Origin: Heracleum sosnowskyi
Taxonomy: Eukaryota > Streptophyta > Magnoliopsida > Apiales > Apiaceae
NCBI GenBank assembly: GCA_030848705.1
Contig: CM061236.1
Location: forward strand, 137,631,970-137,695,969
Reading direction: 5' to 3'
Length of the DNA: 64,000 nt
Shown: one piece after another, positions 24,687 to 37,478 of the stretch
Layout: the number at the start of each line of letters is the position of its first letter
Position numbering within the stretch: position 1 is the first letter of the stretch
Notes under the pieces: generated by a model
Told to the model about the DNA's origin: nothing
What the model saw: the letters and a program-made list of their open reading frames with translations, nothing else
The model's database searches: none
Position numbers and translations under genes: made by a program

Positions 24687-27600
24687 ATGGGTCAGAAGGA
24701 TTATGGAGTTAAAATACCAGTTCTTGATAGAGAGAATTATTTTCACTAGAAAGTAAAAATGCGACTACATCTAATGTCTATGGATGAAGGTTATGTAGAG
24801 TGCATCGATCATGGCCCTCATGTACCAATGAAGCCAAACACCTCAATAGCTCAAGCACCTGCAGGAGCTCCAAGCACCATTCCAAAGTTACCTTCATAAT
24901 GGACTCCTGAGGACAACATTGCAGTTAATAAAGATAAGAAGGCCATGAATATTTTGTTCAATGGTCTTGATTCTGACATGTTTGACAATGTTATTAATTG
25001 TTCTACAACAAAGGAGATTTGGGACACTGCCCAAACCATCTATGAAGGAACTGAGTAGGTAAGGGAAAACAAGTTGCAGCTCCTCATACAACAGTATGAA
25101 CACTTTCACTTCAAGAGTGGAGAATCTCTGAATGACACTTTTAGTAGATTTCAAAAATTGCTAAATGGATTAAAGTTGTATGCGAGGGTGTATCAAATCA
25201 AAGACTCAAATCTTAAATTTCTCAGAGCTTTGCCAAAGGAGTGGAAGCCTATGACTGTTTCCTTGAGAAACACTCAAGAGTATAAGGATTTTACTCTTGA
25301 AAGGTTGTATGGAACCCTAAAAAAATATGAGCTGGAAATGGAGCATGATGAGGAAATTGAGAAGGTCCAAAAGAAAACTGGATCTGTTGCCTTAGTAGAA
25401 AGTGCTGAAAAGGCTGAGGACATGAAAGAAGAAGCTGCTGAAACTACACCAAGCACAAGTTCTTGTGAAGGTAGGACTGAATCAAGAAAGTGCAAAGGAA
25501 AGATGATTGAAGAAAGTGAGCCTTCTAACGAAGATGAAATGGATGAGCTAGATGAACATTTAGCTTTTCTGTCAAGAAAATTCTCAAAGCTCAAGTTCAA
25601 GAGAAACCCTGAAATGTCCAAACCATTTAGAAAGGACTTTCAATCAAACAAGAACTATGTTGAGAGGTCCAAGTTTAAATGTTTCAATTGTGGAATGGGA
25701 GGTCACTTTGCTAATGAATGCAGAAAACCAATCTCAAGCTGAGAAGAGTGACAGGAAGTTTGAGCTTGTTGACTACAAGAAGAAATACATTGATCTTCTC
25801 AAGCAAAAGGGTAGAGCATTCATAACTCAGGACTATGACTGGGCTGAAGATGGGAATGATTCTGAGGAGGACACTGAATTTGTGAACCTTGCACTAATGG
25901 CTGATTCAAGTGAGTAGGAGGCCAGTTCATCATCCAATCAGGTAATCACCACCAATCTCTCTGAGCTTTCTACTGAGGAATGCAATAGTGCAATTAATGA
26001 TATGTCTACTGAATTGTACCATATGCGTTGTAACAGCCCGACTTTTCGGACTATTAATTCTAAAATCTAAACTAAAACAAAAGTATTTCTTTATTCAATA
26101 AATCCAAAAATAGCACAAGTCAAAGCAGCGGTCAAAGTAAAATATTTTAAAAGCATAAAATTGGAGGCGCAGCTCCATAAATCCAATATTCAATATCTAA
26201 CAGATAATCAAATTTCTTTCGATAAGTCTTTAAACAAAATCAAATAGCAGCACGATATTCCAAAAGATCACATCTTTATCCTTATTAGATCCCAAAATCA
26301 AATCCTGAAATATATTAAAACAATGAGCTGCAAACCCCAGAAAGTAACTATCGCCCAACGGCTCAAAATAATATTTAAACAGAATTTCTGAACTTTAAAT
26401 CGATAAAAGAATCTTTAACAAATAAATCACATTTTATTCCCACAGTTCTAAATTACGATCACACTATACCAGTGACACGGTTCTATATTCGATGTTCGAT
26501 GGGGGCCAGTTTACGTCCCTCGATAAGACAAACTCAACGAGGTATCTATGTGTTCCGGAACGTGCGTAAACTAGTTCTATATGTCACACTATCCAGTGAC
26601 CGGATTCTATGATTCGATGCGCAACTAAAACTGGGGAATTCTATAAAAATCTTTTCTAAAATCTATTTTCGATATCACAAGTTTCAAAATAAAATATTTC
26701 GAAAATAAGATAACCGAATAAAAACAGATTTGATAATATTAGTGAGCAACGAAAAGTCACTTACCTCGAAAGCGATTGAATCTCGAATATTACACACGAA
26801 CAAATCCTATAATTTTATTAACGAAAGCTTAGAAAATAAACATTCATTTAATATTAAACTAACATCTTACCAACTGAATCAAGACAAATGGATTTTTAAA
26901 CTCATTACGGTACAGGGCATGTACAAGTAAAGTAGTCCACAGATAACACAAATCATGTAAGCACATATACGCACAAAGTAAATTGACTCCCACCTTTTTT
27001 TTCAAAAATTAATATGCAGACCCTTTACCATACATGTACATAATTTATAAAAAAATTAATATATCATGTACACATGCATGCTTCGAGACTAACATGAAAC
27101 ACTCATATTAAAATTAGCATCAATAATTTCTAAAAGCTGGCTCATAAAATTTTATTAAAATAATCACAATTAACTTATAAACAATTAGCTTAGGATTCAC
27201 GTAATCACAATATCTACACTTAAAACATATTTAAAAATAACTAAAATTTAACCAACAAAATTAAGTGTGGAATTTTAGAACAATAAATATCAAATTCAAA
27301 CTAACTAATTAAATTAAAAATAAAATTATAAACCATATTCAAAATCGATCAGAAAAGATAATGAATTCACATACATATCAAAAATCAAAAGAAAAGTATG
27401 AATTTATACATATAAAAACTCAAAAGAAAAGCTCAAAAGAAGAGATGATTTATTTACCAGAAGCCTATAACATGGCAGGATATTCTCACAACATTTACAT
27501 GGCTATACAATAGTTTAAATATATGCGGACATGACATACACATACAACATACACATATTGACACCATTTATGTGGTTTAAAGAATCAATTATGGAAGAGC

Positions 27601-29111
27601 ATGCTTAGGTGGGTACAAAATTCTTATATCAATCAAGCAAAAGAATCAGAACGTACCTTTTGACGAGCTTCTGTATAAACCTTTTTCTATTCCGAAGGAT
27701 TTATTAAATAGCCACACAAGCCCTAAAATAATTTATGTAGTGCTAGAATTTTCTCCTACAATCTCTCCAAGTAATTCTAATTTTAATAATATTCTATACA
27801 TATAATTAACTAAAATAAAAAGATATCGATTTACTAAATAATTTTCACGCTTCTTTCCACTAATAAAGAATCTTATCCTAAATCAAATAACTTGTACGAA
27901 AAGAAATTCTAGAAATTTTTTTAACTAAATTATTTATCTAAATAAAAATTACTTTAATATCTAATATCTAATATTTAAAATATAAATATAAAATTAAGGG
28001 ATTTTACATGCGTATTTCTCTTAAATCACTTACAAAAGAAAATACCAGGATTAAAGATGTTAATCAGTTTTTAAGTGATAGGAATGTTGTTCTAGAAACT
28101 CAATTTATTGAGTTTGAGAAAATGAGATTAGAGTGTCGAGTTGCCAAGGATGAACTGCTAGATGTGCTAAAAAGAGAAGAAAATATCAAAGCACAGTTAG
28201 CTAGAGAACATGAAACAATTGCTAGATGGACTGATTCCAGGAATGTTGCCATAAACATAATTAAGGCTCAAGGTGTGGATACATTCTACAAGGAATCAGC
28301 AGAAAAAGATAAGGAGAAACTAGATGTTGAAAATCTAGGAGATGACACATCTACGGATAGTGATCATCCGTTGATGGGTAACTCCTCTACGGATGTGACT
28401 TGTCCCAAGAAGTGTACATCCAGTGTTAGTCAAGAAAAATTTGAGAAGCTGAATAAAAAGTATGGTCCAACTAGCAAAAATTTTGTTCAGGGAGAATGTA
28501 GCAAAACCAAAGCTAAGGATGTCAACATAGGTCACTTGTCCAACAAGCAATTGAAGGGCAAGTTAGGAAATATAGAGGTCAAGGCTGAGGTGAAAAAGAA
28601 AAAGAACAGAAATGGTAAGGTATGGATTAACAAGCATAACAACTATACACCTGACAAGTATGCTCCTAGGAAAACTTGTGTTAAGTGTGGTAGTGTTAAT
28701 TACTTATCTACCAATTGCAAAACTGTTAAAACTTCATCTATTCAAATGCCAATGCCGGTACCCAATATGCATATGCCTATTATGCATAACATGTTTGCAC
28801 ATACTGATCATACATCAAATTTGTATGCCAACATGCCATTTGTTTCAAATCCATATATGAATGCATTCACAATGCCACAAATGACATGGAGCATGCCACA
28901 CATGACCACTATGTATGCACAACATCCTCAAATGCCTACATCTAACATGTATACATATGAACATCCTCAACATGCTGTCTCTCAGAGGTCAACTCCCAGG
29001 GTCAAGGTTGATTTAACTCAACCTAAGATTAAGGTGCAAAATGACAAGAAAGGCAAAGTTAAAGCTAACAGGAAAGGACCCAAGGAAACTTGGGTACCAA
29101 AATCAACTTGA
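24687..29111 (+). pseudogene. gag: Element C gag, split by K, several stops
   Basis: The ATG at 24687 is 48 bp after the primer site. In-frame stops occur at 24747 (in place of Trp in YFHWKVK), 24897 and 25056. The frame is then open to 25742 with one CCHC knuckle (CFNCGMGGHFANEC near 25680). A frameshift near 25740 leads into an acidic stretch ending at 25917. Solo LTR K interrupts at 26029, and Gag resumes after 28008 with a coiled-coil region and a second knuckle whose His is Tyr (CVKCGSVNYLSTNC). It ends in ETWVPKST at 29111. The C-terminal part is Met/Pro/His-rich. No functional Gag is possible. Confidence 0.85.
26029..28008. mobile_element. Solo LTR K (probable gypsy), 1.98 kb
   Basis: Termini TGTAACAGCCCGAC and GGATTTTACA, flanked by the perfect duplication TGCGT (26024-26028 and 28009-28013). 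No ORF or primer site inside. The insertion falls between two gag codons and removing it with one duplication restores continuity. The TGTAACAGCCC end resembles that of J, suggesting a related family, but K is shorter and its body differs. Confidence 0.85.
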
Positions 29112-30586
29112 TTTGGTTTTGTTGTGTGTAGGGATACATAAAGAATCTATGGTATTTAGACAATGGATGCTCTAGGCACATGACTGGAGATTCTACCCTG
29201 CTCACAGAGTTTGTGGAAAAAGCTGGTCATAGGATTACTTTTGGAGATGACAACAAAGGTTACACTAAGGGATATGGCTTGATTTCAAAGGAAAATGTCA
29301 TCATTGATGAAGTAGCACTAGTTGATGGAGTTAAGCACAACTTGCTTAGTATCAGTCAACTATGTGATAAAGGTTTCTCAGTATCATTCAATCAAGAAGC
29401 CTGGATTGTTTCAAACAAAGAAAACAACAATGTGGTGTTGATTGGCCACATAAGAGGTAATGTGTATATAGTTGACTTCAATTCAACAAGTTCAGATTCT
29501 ATCACTTGTCTTCTAAGTAAAGCATGTAAAGATGAGAGTTGGCTATGGCACAAAAGGCTGTCACATTTGAACTTCAAGTCAATGAATGATCTGGTAAGAA
29601 GAGACCTAGTAAGAGGACTTCCTCAGTTGGAATTTTCCAAGGATGGACTTTGTGATGCTTGCCAGAAATGGAAGCAAAAGAAGATTTCTTTCAGAAGCAA
29701 GCTAGACTCATCAATTGAGCAACCTCTACAACTGCTACACATTGATTTATTTGGACCAGTAAATGTCATATCTATTTCAAAGAAAAGATACTGCCTTGTG
29801 ATTGTGGATGATTTTTAAAAGTTTACATGGACATACTTCCTGCACTCTAAAGATGAGGCAAGTGAAATCATAATCAATCACATCAAGGTTGCTAACAATC
29901 ATCCTGATCTCAAAGTCAGAAGAATCAGGAGTGACAATGGCACTGAGTTCAAGAATTTAACAATGAGGCTGTTTTTTGAGGAGAATGGAATCATTCATGA
30001 GTTCTCTGCAGCAAGAACACCACAACAAAATGGAGTGGTGGAAAGGAAAAATAGAAATTTAATTGAGGCTGCAAGAACAATGCTAGGAGAATCAAAGTTA
30101 CCTTCTTATTTCTGGGCTGAAACAGTTAACACTGCATGTTTCACTCAAAATATCTCTTTGATCAATCAAGCAAAAGGGATGACTCCATATCAGATGCTCA
30201 AAGGAAGGAAACCATCCTTGAATTTTCTACATGTCTTTGGATGCAAATGTTTTGTATTGAGAAATCAAGGTGAAAATCTTGGAAAATTTGAATCAAAGGC
30301 AGATTAAGCCACTTTTGTGGGATATGCAGCTGGAAAAGCCTATAGGGTTTTCAATCACAGAATCAACATTGTTATGGAATCTGTACATGTTGTTTTTTAT
30401 GATGCCAGAATTCAAGGTCTCATTGGTGAGGGTTTTCATGAAACTCTCAGGTTTGAGAATGAGGTGGAAGGTATGTTTTATGAAGATGAAGATGATGATT
30501 ATGAGGATGAATCAGTCCCTCCAAGGATGATTATTTCAAATATGGATAACTCAAGTTCAAATCAGCCATCCATAGAAGGGACAATT

Positions 30587-30682
30587 GGAGCATCCGTAGG
30601 AAGCCAAATTGGAGCATCCATAGGAAGCCAAACTGGAGCATCCGTAGGAAGTCATTTTGAGGCATCCGTAGGTGGATCACAA
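30587..30682 (+). repeat. 24-bp in-frame tandem repeat in the integrase-RT linker of C
   Basis: Four units start at 30587, 30611, 30635 and 30659, each with GGAGCATCC(G/A)TAGG. They encode repeated GAS(V/I)GSQ(T/I). CCTACGGATG on the complement is the family motif seen in the LTRs. Confidence 0.85.
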
Positions 30683-31373
30683 AACAGGATATCCACCCCA
30701 ATAAACTCAGGGGGAGTTTCTCTGAGTCAAGGATCAACCATCTCACATGATCATGCTTATGCGAATGATGCTACATCTTCAAGACATACACTTTCAACAA
30801 GAAGAAAATGGACAAGGGATCACCCATTTGAACTGATCATTGGTGATGCATCCTCAAATGTCCAAACTAGAAGAGCTACTCAGGATGAATGTTTATACAA
30901 CAGCTTTCTTTCACAAAATGAACCAAAGAAAGTTAAGGATGCTCTTTTAGATCCAGATTGGGTGTTAGCTATGCAGGAAGAGCTAAACCAATTTGAGAGA
31001 AACAAAAAGTTGGTAGCCAAACCTAAAGACAGAAGTGTTATAGGAACAAAATGGGTATTCAGAAACAAGATGGATGAAAATGGCATTGTCACAAGGAACA
31101 AAGCAAGATTGGTTGCTAATGGCTATTCTCAAGAAGAAGAAATAGATTATGATGAAACATTTGCCCCTGTTGCTAGATTGGAAGCAATAAGGATATTCCT
31201 GGCCCATGCCAATTTCAAGGTCTATCAAATGGATGTCAAAAGGGCCTTCTTGAATGGGGAACTGGAAGAGGAAGTGTATGTCAGTCAATCTCCTGGTTTT
31301 GAAGATCCAAATTATCCAGAATTTGTCTACTTCCTACTTAAGGCACTCTATAGACTAAAGCAAGCACCTAGAG

Positions 31374-32635
31374 TGTTAGACAGAGGGGGGGGGGGGGTGA
31401 ATGGATAGTTTGAATGTTTTTTGATTCTTGAAGCTAAGATCTGTATTAGATTGTGTATGTATGAGAATGCGAAAATAAAATAAACAGAACACACACAATC
31501 ACTTTAATCTACTTTGTATAAAGTAAATCAAATACTACAACTTCCAAAATTTCACAAGTGAAATTATGGCTTCTAAACAAGAACAGTGGTTTCTTGTTTT
31601 CTTAAAAAGAAAAGAGTGCTTGATAAAATCTATGTGTATCTCTCTTACAGCTAACTATAGGGTGTGCACAATATATATATGACATATACAAACTGGTGCA
31701 CACACCATTTACACAGCTACCCGTAACTGTAACTCTAACTTGTTTTTCCATAAGAGGTTAACTGTGTCAGGAAGGACCACTTGCTTTCTGTCATCGTTTC
31801 CCTTATCTGTAGCTGCTTGTCTCTATTCTTTCTCTCCAATTTTTGCTGTAGATTTGCCATTTGTCTTTGGACCACTTAACCGTAACAGATGCTTCAGTAT
31901 TTGTCTCCTTGAACTCTGATACTGTACCTTGATTTGTCTTGTTGTAAATCGCCTAAGTGTTGACATCGTGAACTCCAATATACTCCTTATCCTGTGACTT
32001 GTCGACATAGAGCATTTCTGACTTTGTTATATGAGGACTTTGCTATATGAGTATTTTAGGAGTATGCGATATGGCATATTTCAGACTTCACGATATAGCC
32101 TTTGAGGACTTCACGATATAGCCTTTGAGGACTTCACGATATAGCCTTTGAGGACTTCACGATCTAGTACATTTCAGACTATGCGATCTCAACACTTCAC
32201 GACATGTGCCTTGAGGACTTCACGACATAGTTCATTTCAGATTATGCGATCTCAGCACTTCACGATATAGACTTTGAGGACTTCATGACATAGTTCATTC
32301 CGACTTCACGATATATGGACTTAGATAAATTTCTGCAACTTATTTCTTCATGGCCTTATTCACTTTTATCCTGCTGCATGAACAAGCTGAACTTCTTCCA
32401 GGACAATTATTTCATGGCCTATATACATTCTAGGTACAAGAAACTTACTAAGCTCATTATAACATTGAGCATACATAATAGAGCTAAGTACATGAAAACA
32501 AGACAAGTACAATAGAGACCTATACTATACCCCAATGATGAAATTCACTAGGTCATGTAGAGTGACATAGTCACAAGGTGTAGGCTTGTTAATAGTGGTA
32601 TTCAGACATGCCTTGAGCCTAACTAGATCACTTCA
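31374..32635 (+). mobile_element. Solo LTR L, 1.26 kb, inside C reverse transcriptase
   Basis: Starts TGTTAGACAGAG followed by a G run of about a dozen bases and ends GATCACTTCA. Flanked by CTAGAG on both sides (31368-31373 and 32636-32641). A 23-bp tandem repeat (GACTTCACGATATAGCCTTT core) occupies 32084-32175, with degenerate units to about 32325. No coding region. Around 14 RT residues are missing at the insertion point. Confidence 0.7.
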
Positions 32636-33636
32636 CTAGAGGTACTGTTGACAAAACTTTTTTCTATAGAAATGTTAATGGCTCTAGTATACTTGTTCAA
32701 ATTTATGTAAATGACATAATTTTTGGGAGAAGCTTTGCAAAAGGTTTGCCAAACTTATGCAAAGTAAATATGAAATGAGCATGATAGGTGAACTTACCTA
32801 TTTCCTTGGCTTACAAGTTAAGCAAGTGAAAGAAGGAATCTTCATTAGTCAAACTAAATATATCTTTGATCTATTAAAGAAGTTTGATCTAATGGATTGC
32901 TCACCTGCTAAAACACCCATGCCAACTGCCACTAAGCTTGAATTGAATACTAAGGAAAAATCTATGGACATTTCAAGTTATAGAGGCATAGTAGGCTCAC
33001 TTTTATATTTAACAGCTAGTAGACCTGATATTATGTTTGCTACATGTCTATGTGCTAGATTTCAGGCCGATCCTAGAGAGTCTCGCTTAATTTCTATCAA
33101 GAGGATTTTCAGATATCTCAAGGAAACACCAAACCTTGAAATTTGGTACCCTAGAGAATCTGGTTTTGATCTAATTGGTTATTCAGATGCAAATTATGCA
33201 GATTGCGAGATTGACAGAAAAAGTACAACTGTCACCTGTCAATTTCTAGGAAACAAGCTTGTTTCATGGTTCAATAAGAAGCAAAATTTTGTCTCTACTT
33301 CTACAGCTGAGGCAGAATATATTGCAGCTGGAAGTTGTTGTGCACAAATTCTCTGGATGAAAAATAAACTAATAGACTATAGTCTAAAAGTTAATAAGAT
33401 TCCAATTTTCTGTGACAACACCAGTGCAATTGCCATAACTGAGAATCCAGTGCAGCACTCAAGGAACAAGCACATTGACATAAAGTATCACTTCATCAGG
33501 AAACATGTGATGAATGGTACTGTGGAACTTCATTTTGTTCTAAGTGAGCAGTAAATTGTAGACATTTTTACCAAGCCACTTGATGAATCAACATTCTCAA
33601 GGTTGGTAAGTGAGCTAGGTATGCTTAACTAATCTT

Positions 33637-34185
33637 AATTTATTTAAATGTCTGATAATTTGTAATGCAGTCAGTGTCAACATGATTTTCATGAGAATTA
33701 AAACTCTCTGAAAAAGAAGAATTTTGTCTAAGTCAAAAATTCTCCCTCTACGGATATCCTTATCCGTCGATGGTCATCTTTGACACTGGATTTTTTCTAC
33801 GTCTACGGATATTGCTTTTTACTCCTCTACGGATGTCGAATCTCAAAAGGTAAAATCATATCCTTAGATAGTGCAGTTTTAATCATAACCGTTAAAGTCA
33901 CAATCTTATCCGTAGTTACATGCGTACAGTAAGTGTATGTAATTACAGTAAATTCGTGGCTTTACTTTTTAAACTCATTACTTTTAAACGGTTATTTTCT
34001 TGCCCAATCAAATAATTTCTTTCAATTATTATGATTTTCTTAGTGAATTATTTTGGGGGGGGGGTATAAATTGATTTTTTCTCCCAGTTAATCATTTTCT
34101 ATCATTTTCCAAAATTCACTAAGGCAAAAACTCATCTTCTCTCTCAAAGCAAAAATCTCTCTCTGTAATTCCAAGGTCTACATCA
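33637..34185 (+). other. Spacer between pol and third ORF of C
   Basis: Non-coding. It contains CTACGGATA motifs, including the inverted pair ACGGATA-TCCT-TATCCGT at 33750-33767, an AAACGGTT at about 33985, a G run at 34055-34063 and a TATA-like GTATAAATTG about 120 bp before the ORF3 ATG, followed by a CT-rich leader. A separate promoter for ORF3 is an inference. Confidence 0.6.
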
Positions 34186-36305
34186 ATGGCACCAACCAAC
34201 AAGACTATGTCTCTCACTGGTTTAACATATGAGAAGAACAACTTCACAGAATTGGTGGACTTCGAAGAGAAGAACGTATCATATCACACTATGATGAGGT
34301 TTTTCCAGAACTACAAGCTCTCAAAATCAATGTTCGAAGCCCCCAAACTATACTTTGAGGTGATTGAAGCCATCTGGGAATCAGCTGTGTTTGATTCTAT
34401 CAATGCTACTATCACCTTCGTTCTTCAAGGTAAGGAATATGTGATAAATAGTGATGTCATTACTACTTGCTTGAATTTGCCTGAAAACAATAGGTTAGAA
34501 AAGCATAGTGATACCGATATTGTTAACATGTTGAATTTGATTAACTATGCTTTACCTACGGATAATTTAAGTAAGATTCAAAGAAGAGGTATGGTCAAGG
34601 AATGGAGCTTTTTCTTTGATGCCATCCTTAAGGTTTTCTCTGGTAAAATTAGCAACTATGATGCAGTTACATTCTCTATGCTTGATATCGCCTATATGCT
34701 TCTAACTGATATCTATTATAACCTAGGATCCCTAATTCTATATGAACTAGGTGCTAAACTAGGAAATAAAGCATCTAGAAGTAAAAATGTATACTATGCT
34801 GGTTTATCATGTTGCTAGCTAACCATGTAGAGAGTAACATGGTGGTTCAATTCCCTGCAAACTCCAAGGAATGTTGGGTTCAAAATAAGAGAGTCCATGA
34901 GGACTTGAATAGGCTGAACCACAACAAGGAGGTACAATTGGTGTATCCACCAATTTTCAATGCAGCTCAGGAGGCACAGGTAAGCCACTATAGAGGCTGG
35001 AACTGTCCAACAACCTCCTACCCAAGTGGCCACTTCTAAAATTTCAAAGTCCAAATCCAGAAAGCCAACCTCAGGTGTCTCTCAAAAGGCACCTGTTGTA
35101 AAAACTACCAAAACCCTTGAGGGGAGTGTGAAGGTGGCAGTAAGTGGTGAGGGAAGGGGTGAACATCAAAGAAACCCCAAGAACAAGGAGGGTGAGATTA
35201 GTGTGTCCCGGCCAAGCCACCATGTATCTTCTCAAAAAGATACAGTGGTTGAAAAGGAAGTTATCACATCCCTAGTGGCATCCTCCCAAAAGGATATTGC
35301 TATTGAAAATAGTCCCCATCCAGAGACACAGCACAAGAGGGATAGGGACACCAGAAGCCCTACAGATACAACCAAGGCCTATGAAAGGAGAAAGAGGTCT
35401 AAAACATATGGGGTTGCACATGGATCACACACAGTGCCAATGGCACCATCACAAATTCAGTTTGATGTGGCTCTAGTAAATGTGCAGTCACGGCCCCATT
35501 CTCTAATCATTCAAACTGAAACAGAAATCCCAAGCTCACCTACTCTCTCTTTGGATGTGGACATGATTCACACATCCATTCCCGATTCTCCATCTTTAAC
35601 CTTCTTGGAGAAGCCCCACTCTGAAATTGGTGGTCATCATCTTCTTGATGATTTGTTGGACCACCAATCCATCATTTCTAAGACTTTGGCTTCATTTGTG
35701 GCTCTCAATTTAAAATCAATCTCCACAGATTCAGCCATAGTATCAATTTCAAAAGCTACTTCTTTTTCTTCATCTACGGATATCTCTTATCTGTTGATGG
35801 GTGTTTGTCTGTCTACGGATATGCCTCAAATCAGTTATCCGTTGACATATACTTCTACTACCTCGACGGATACTCCTTCCACAATGGCACTTCAAACTTC
35901 AAATATTACAACTTCCAGTCTTAGATTGAAGGAAGGGAGTGAAGCTATTGAGAGTGAGAGGCTGGCTTGCAGCCAGGCAAAGGAGAGGGAGAGCAAGAGG
36001 GACAGACTATTTCTTCCAGTCTGATAAAAGTGAGAAATGAGAGTTCCACCTTAGTAGGTGACGGTGAGGGTGTGAGGGGTGTGAGCCAGAGGGAGCCCCT
36101 GATGCAAGAAAAGAGAGAAAATGAGAGAAAAGCATGTACAGGAGGAATAAGGGAGGAAGACTCAGCCATTGCAAGTGAGTCAATGGATGTCAGTGATGCA
36201 GATAGGGAGAGGCTATTCCAACTTGAATATCAACATGAGTTAGATCAAGTCAACCTGAATCCTGAGACATTTACTCATCCTGATTGTTGGAAAATGCTGA
36301 TTTAA
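34186..36305 (+). pseudogene. Third ORF of element C (Sirevirus accessory protein), frameshifted
   Basis: The ATG at 34186 opens 210 codons with a globular domain containing KEWSFFFDAILKVF, matching KEWSFFFDCITRAF at the same place in E's ORF3. This is the kind of sequence databases often label as a putative plant transposon protein. Frameshifts near 34810, 35030 and 35970 move the reading into later open stretches (34809-35039, 35026-36024, 35967-36305) that are Ser/Thr/Lys-rich, then Glu/Arg-rich. CTACGGATA motifs recur at 35772 and 35812. I see no signal peptide or membrane span, so an envelope role is unsupported. Element D abuts the 3' end. Confidence 0.75.
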
Positions 36306-36311
36306 TGAATG

Positions 36312-37478
36312 TGTCAGGATCGAGTGGCATCCGTACTTACATCATCAGAAGCTGATGACTGATGACGTCATCGTCAGTAGCGAATCAAATCAGGAGTTAT
36401 GGTGATTGATACTGTTCCACGTTTTCATGAGAAGATTGATTTGCCAGGATATACATCACCGAAGCTTTTACAGAAGATAAGAGACAAGAAGATCAATCTA
36501 ATTAAATAGATATTATCTTTTGTAAAAGAATGAGTAGCTGTGTATGTATAAAAACACAGAATAGGTTTTACGAGAGTAACAACTTACACGAGTATTTTGT
36601 AAACCTAGCAGCTCTTAAGAACTACTCATAGTTTCTTGAGAGAGTTTGTATCAGTTTTTATAAAGATTAATAAAAGCTGGTATTGATTATTTTATATATC
36701 TGTTTATTCGATTATTTAGTACGATTATATTCAACCCCCTTTTATAATCGACATCTACCTGCTAACAATTGGTATCAGAGCAGACTGATAAATCTTACAA
36801 ATCAGAAACGATCAAGATGTCAGGAAATAGGTATGAAACAATGAAGATTCCAATGTTGAAGAAATTCGAATTCTCAACGTGGAAAGTCAAGATGACGATG
36901 TATCTGGAAGCTTCAGATCCTGATTATATTGACATGATAAATGATGGAGCATTTGTTCCAACCAAGCCAGTTGCTACAACTGAGATTACTCCTGCAAATG
37001 TGATTCTGAAAGAAAAGAAAGAATGGACACCTGAAGAAAAGGAAGCAATGCTAAAAGATGCAAATGTTAGAAATATTTTGCATAATAGCTTAGATACTGT
37101 TTTATCTAACAGAGTTATTGCCTGTAAGACTGCTAAGGAAATATGGGATGCCCTGGAAGTTCAATGCCAAGGAACTGAAGAAATTAAGAAGAACAGAAGA
37201 GGTATTCTTATTCAAGAATATGAACAGTTTGAAGAAAGAAATAATGCAGATATAACATAAATCTATTATAGATTTCTCACTTTGCTGAATGAGCTATCGC
37301 TTGTGGGAAAATTGTATGACGTTGAAGACTCAAATGTCAAGTTTCTAAGATCTCTACCTATGGAATGGATAAATCAACAGAATCTTATAAGACACACTTA
37401 TAGGATGAATTTGATGACACTTGATGAGATCTATGGCATGCTGAAAACGTATGATCTGGAGATCAAGCAGAAGGAAGG
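36312..37478 (+). mobile_element. Element D: Sirevirus 5' end (LTR and partial gag)
   Basis: The LTR starts TGTCAGGATCGAG (36312) and ends CTGCTAACA (36767), 456 bp, with a TATA box TATAAAAA at 36547-36554. The primer site TGGTATCAGAGC is at 36770-36781. The start could be two bases earlier (TGTGTCAGG). The LTR end has TATTCAACCCCC. The element is cut by H at 37479 and its remainder is absent. Confidence 0.8.
36817..37478 (+). pseudogene. gag: Element D gag N-terminal part
   Basis: From the ATG at 36817 it reads RYETMKIPMLKKFEF and WKVKMTMYLEASDPDYID, closely parallel to E's Gag (RYETIRVPILRPVEYP, WKVKMTMFLEATDPEYLD). One in-frame TAA at 37258 interrupts an otherwise continuous frame to the H insertion after DLEIKQKE. 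Truncated before the zinc knuckles. Confidence 0.85.

Larger units (their letters stand above)
29114..33636 (+). pseudogene. pol: Element C pol, broken and split by solo LTR L
   Basis: The pol frame begins at a GGA codon (29135-29150 region) directly after a TAG that is also splice-acceptor-like. Protease triad is D-N-G (WYLDNGCSRHMTG). Integrase shows the HKRLSHLN zinc motif, [23 protein letters not shown] and [11 protein letters not shown], with in-frame stops at about 29817 and 30306. A tandem-repeat linker (30587-30682) precedes RT. RT is interrupted at 31374 by L, resumes at GTVDKT (32641), has YVND in place of YVDD and a frameshift near 32735. RNase H is open 32757-33554 ([24 protein letters not shown]) with a stop before IVDIFTKPL. 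Confidence 0.85.
23078..36311 (+). mobile_element. Element C: Sirevirus-type copia, disabled, lacking 3' LTR
   Basis: Order: 5' LTR (23078-24625), primer site TGGTATCAGAGC (24628-24639), gag, pol, spacer, third ORF. It entered B's gag/pol boundary; GGGTC (23073-23077) is the left target flank. It carries hAT2, K and L as later insertions and is broken by D at 36312. All three ORFs have stops or frameshifts and RT has YVND instead of YVDD. Confidence 0.85.
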
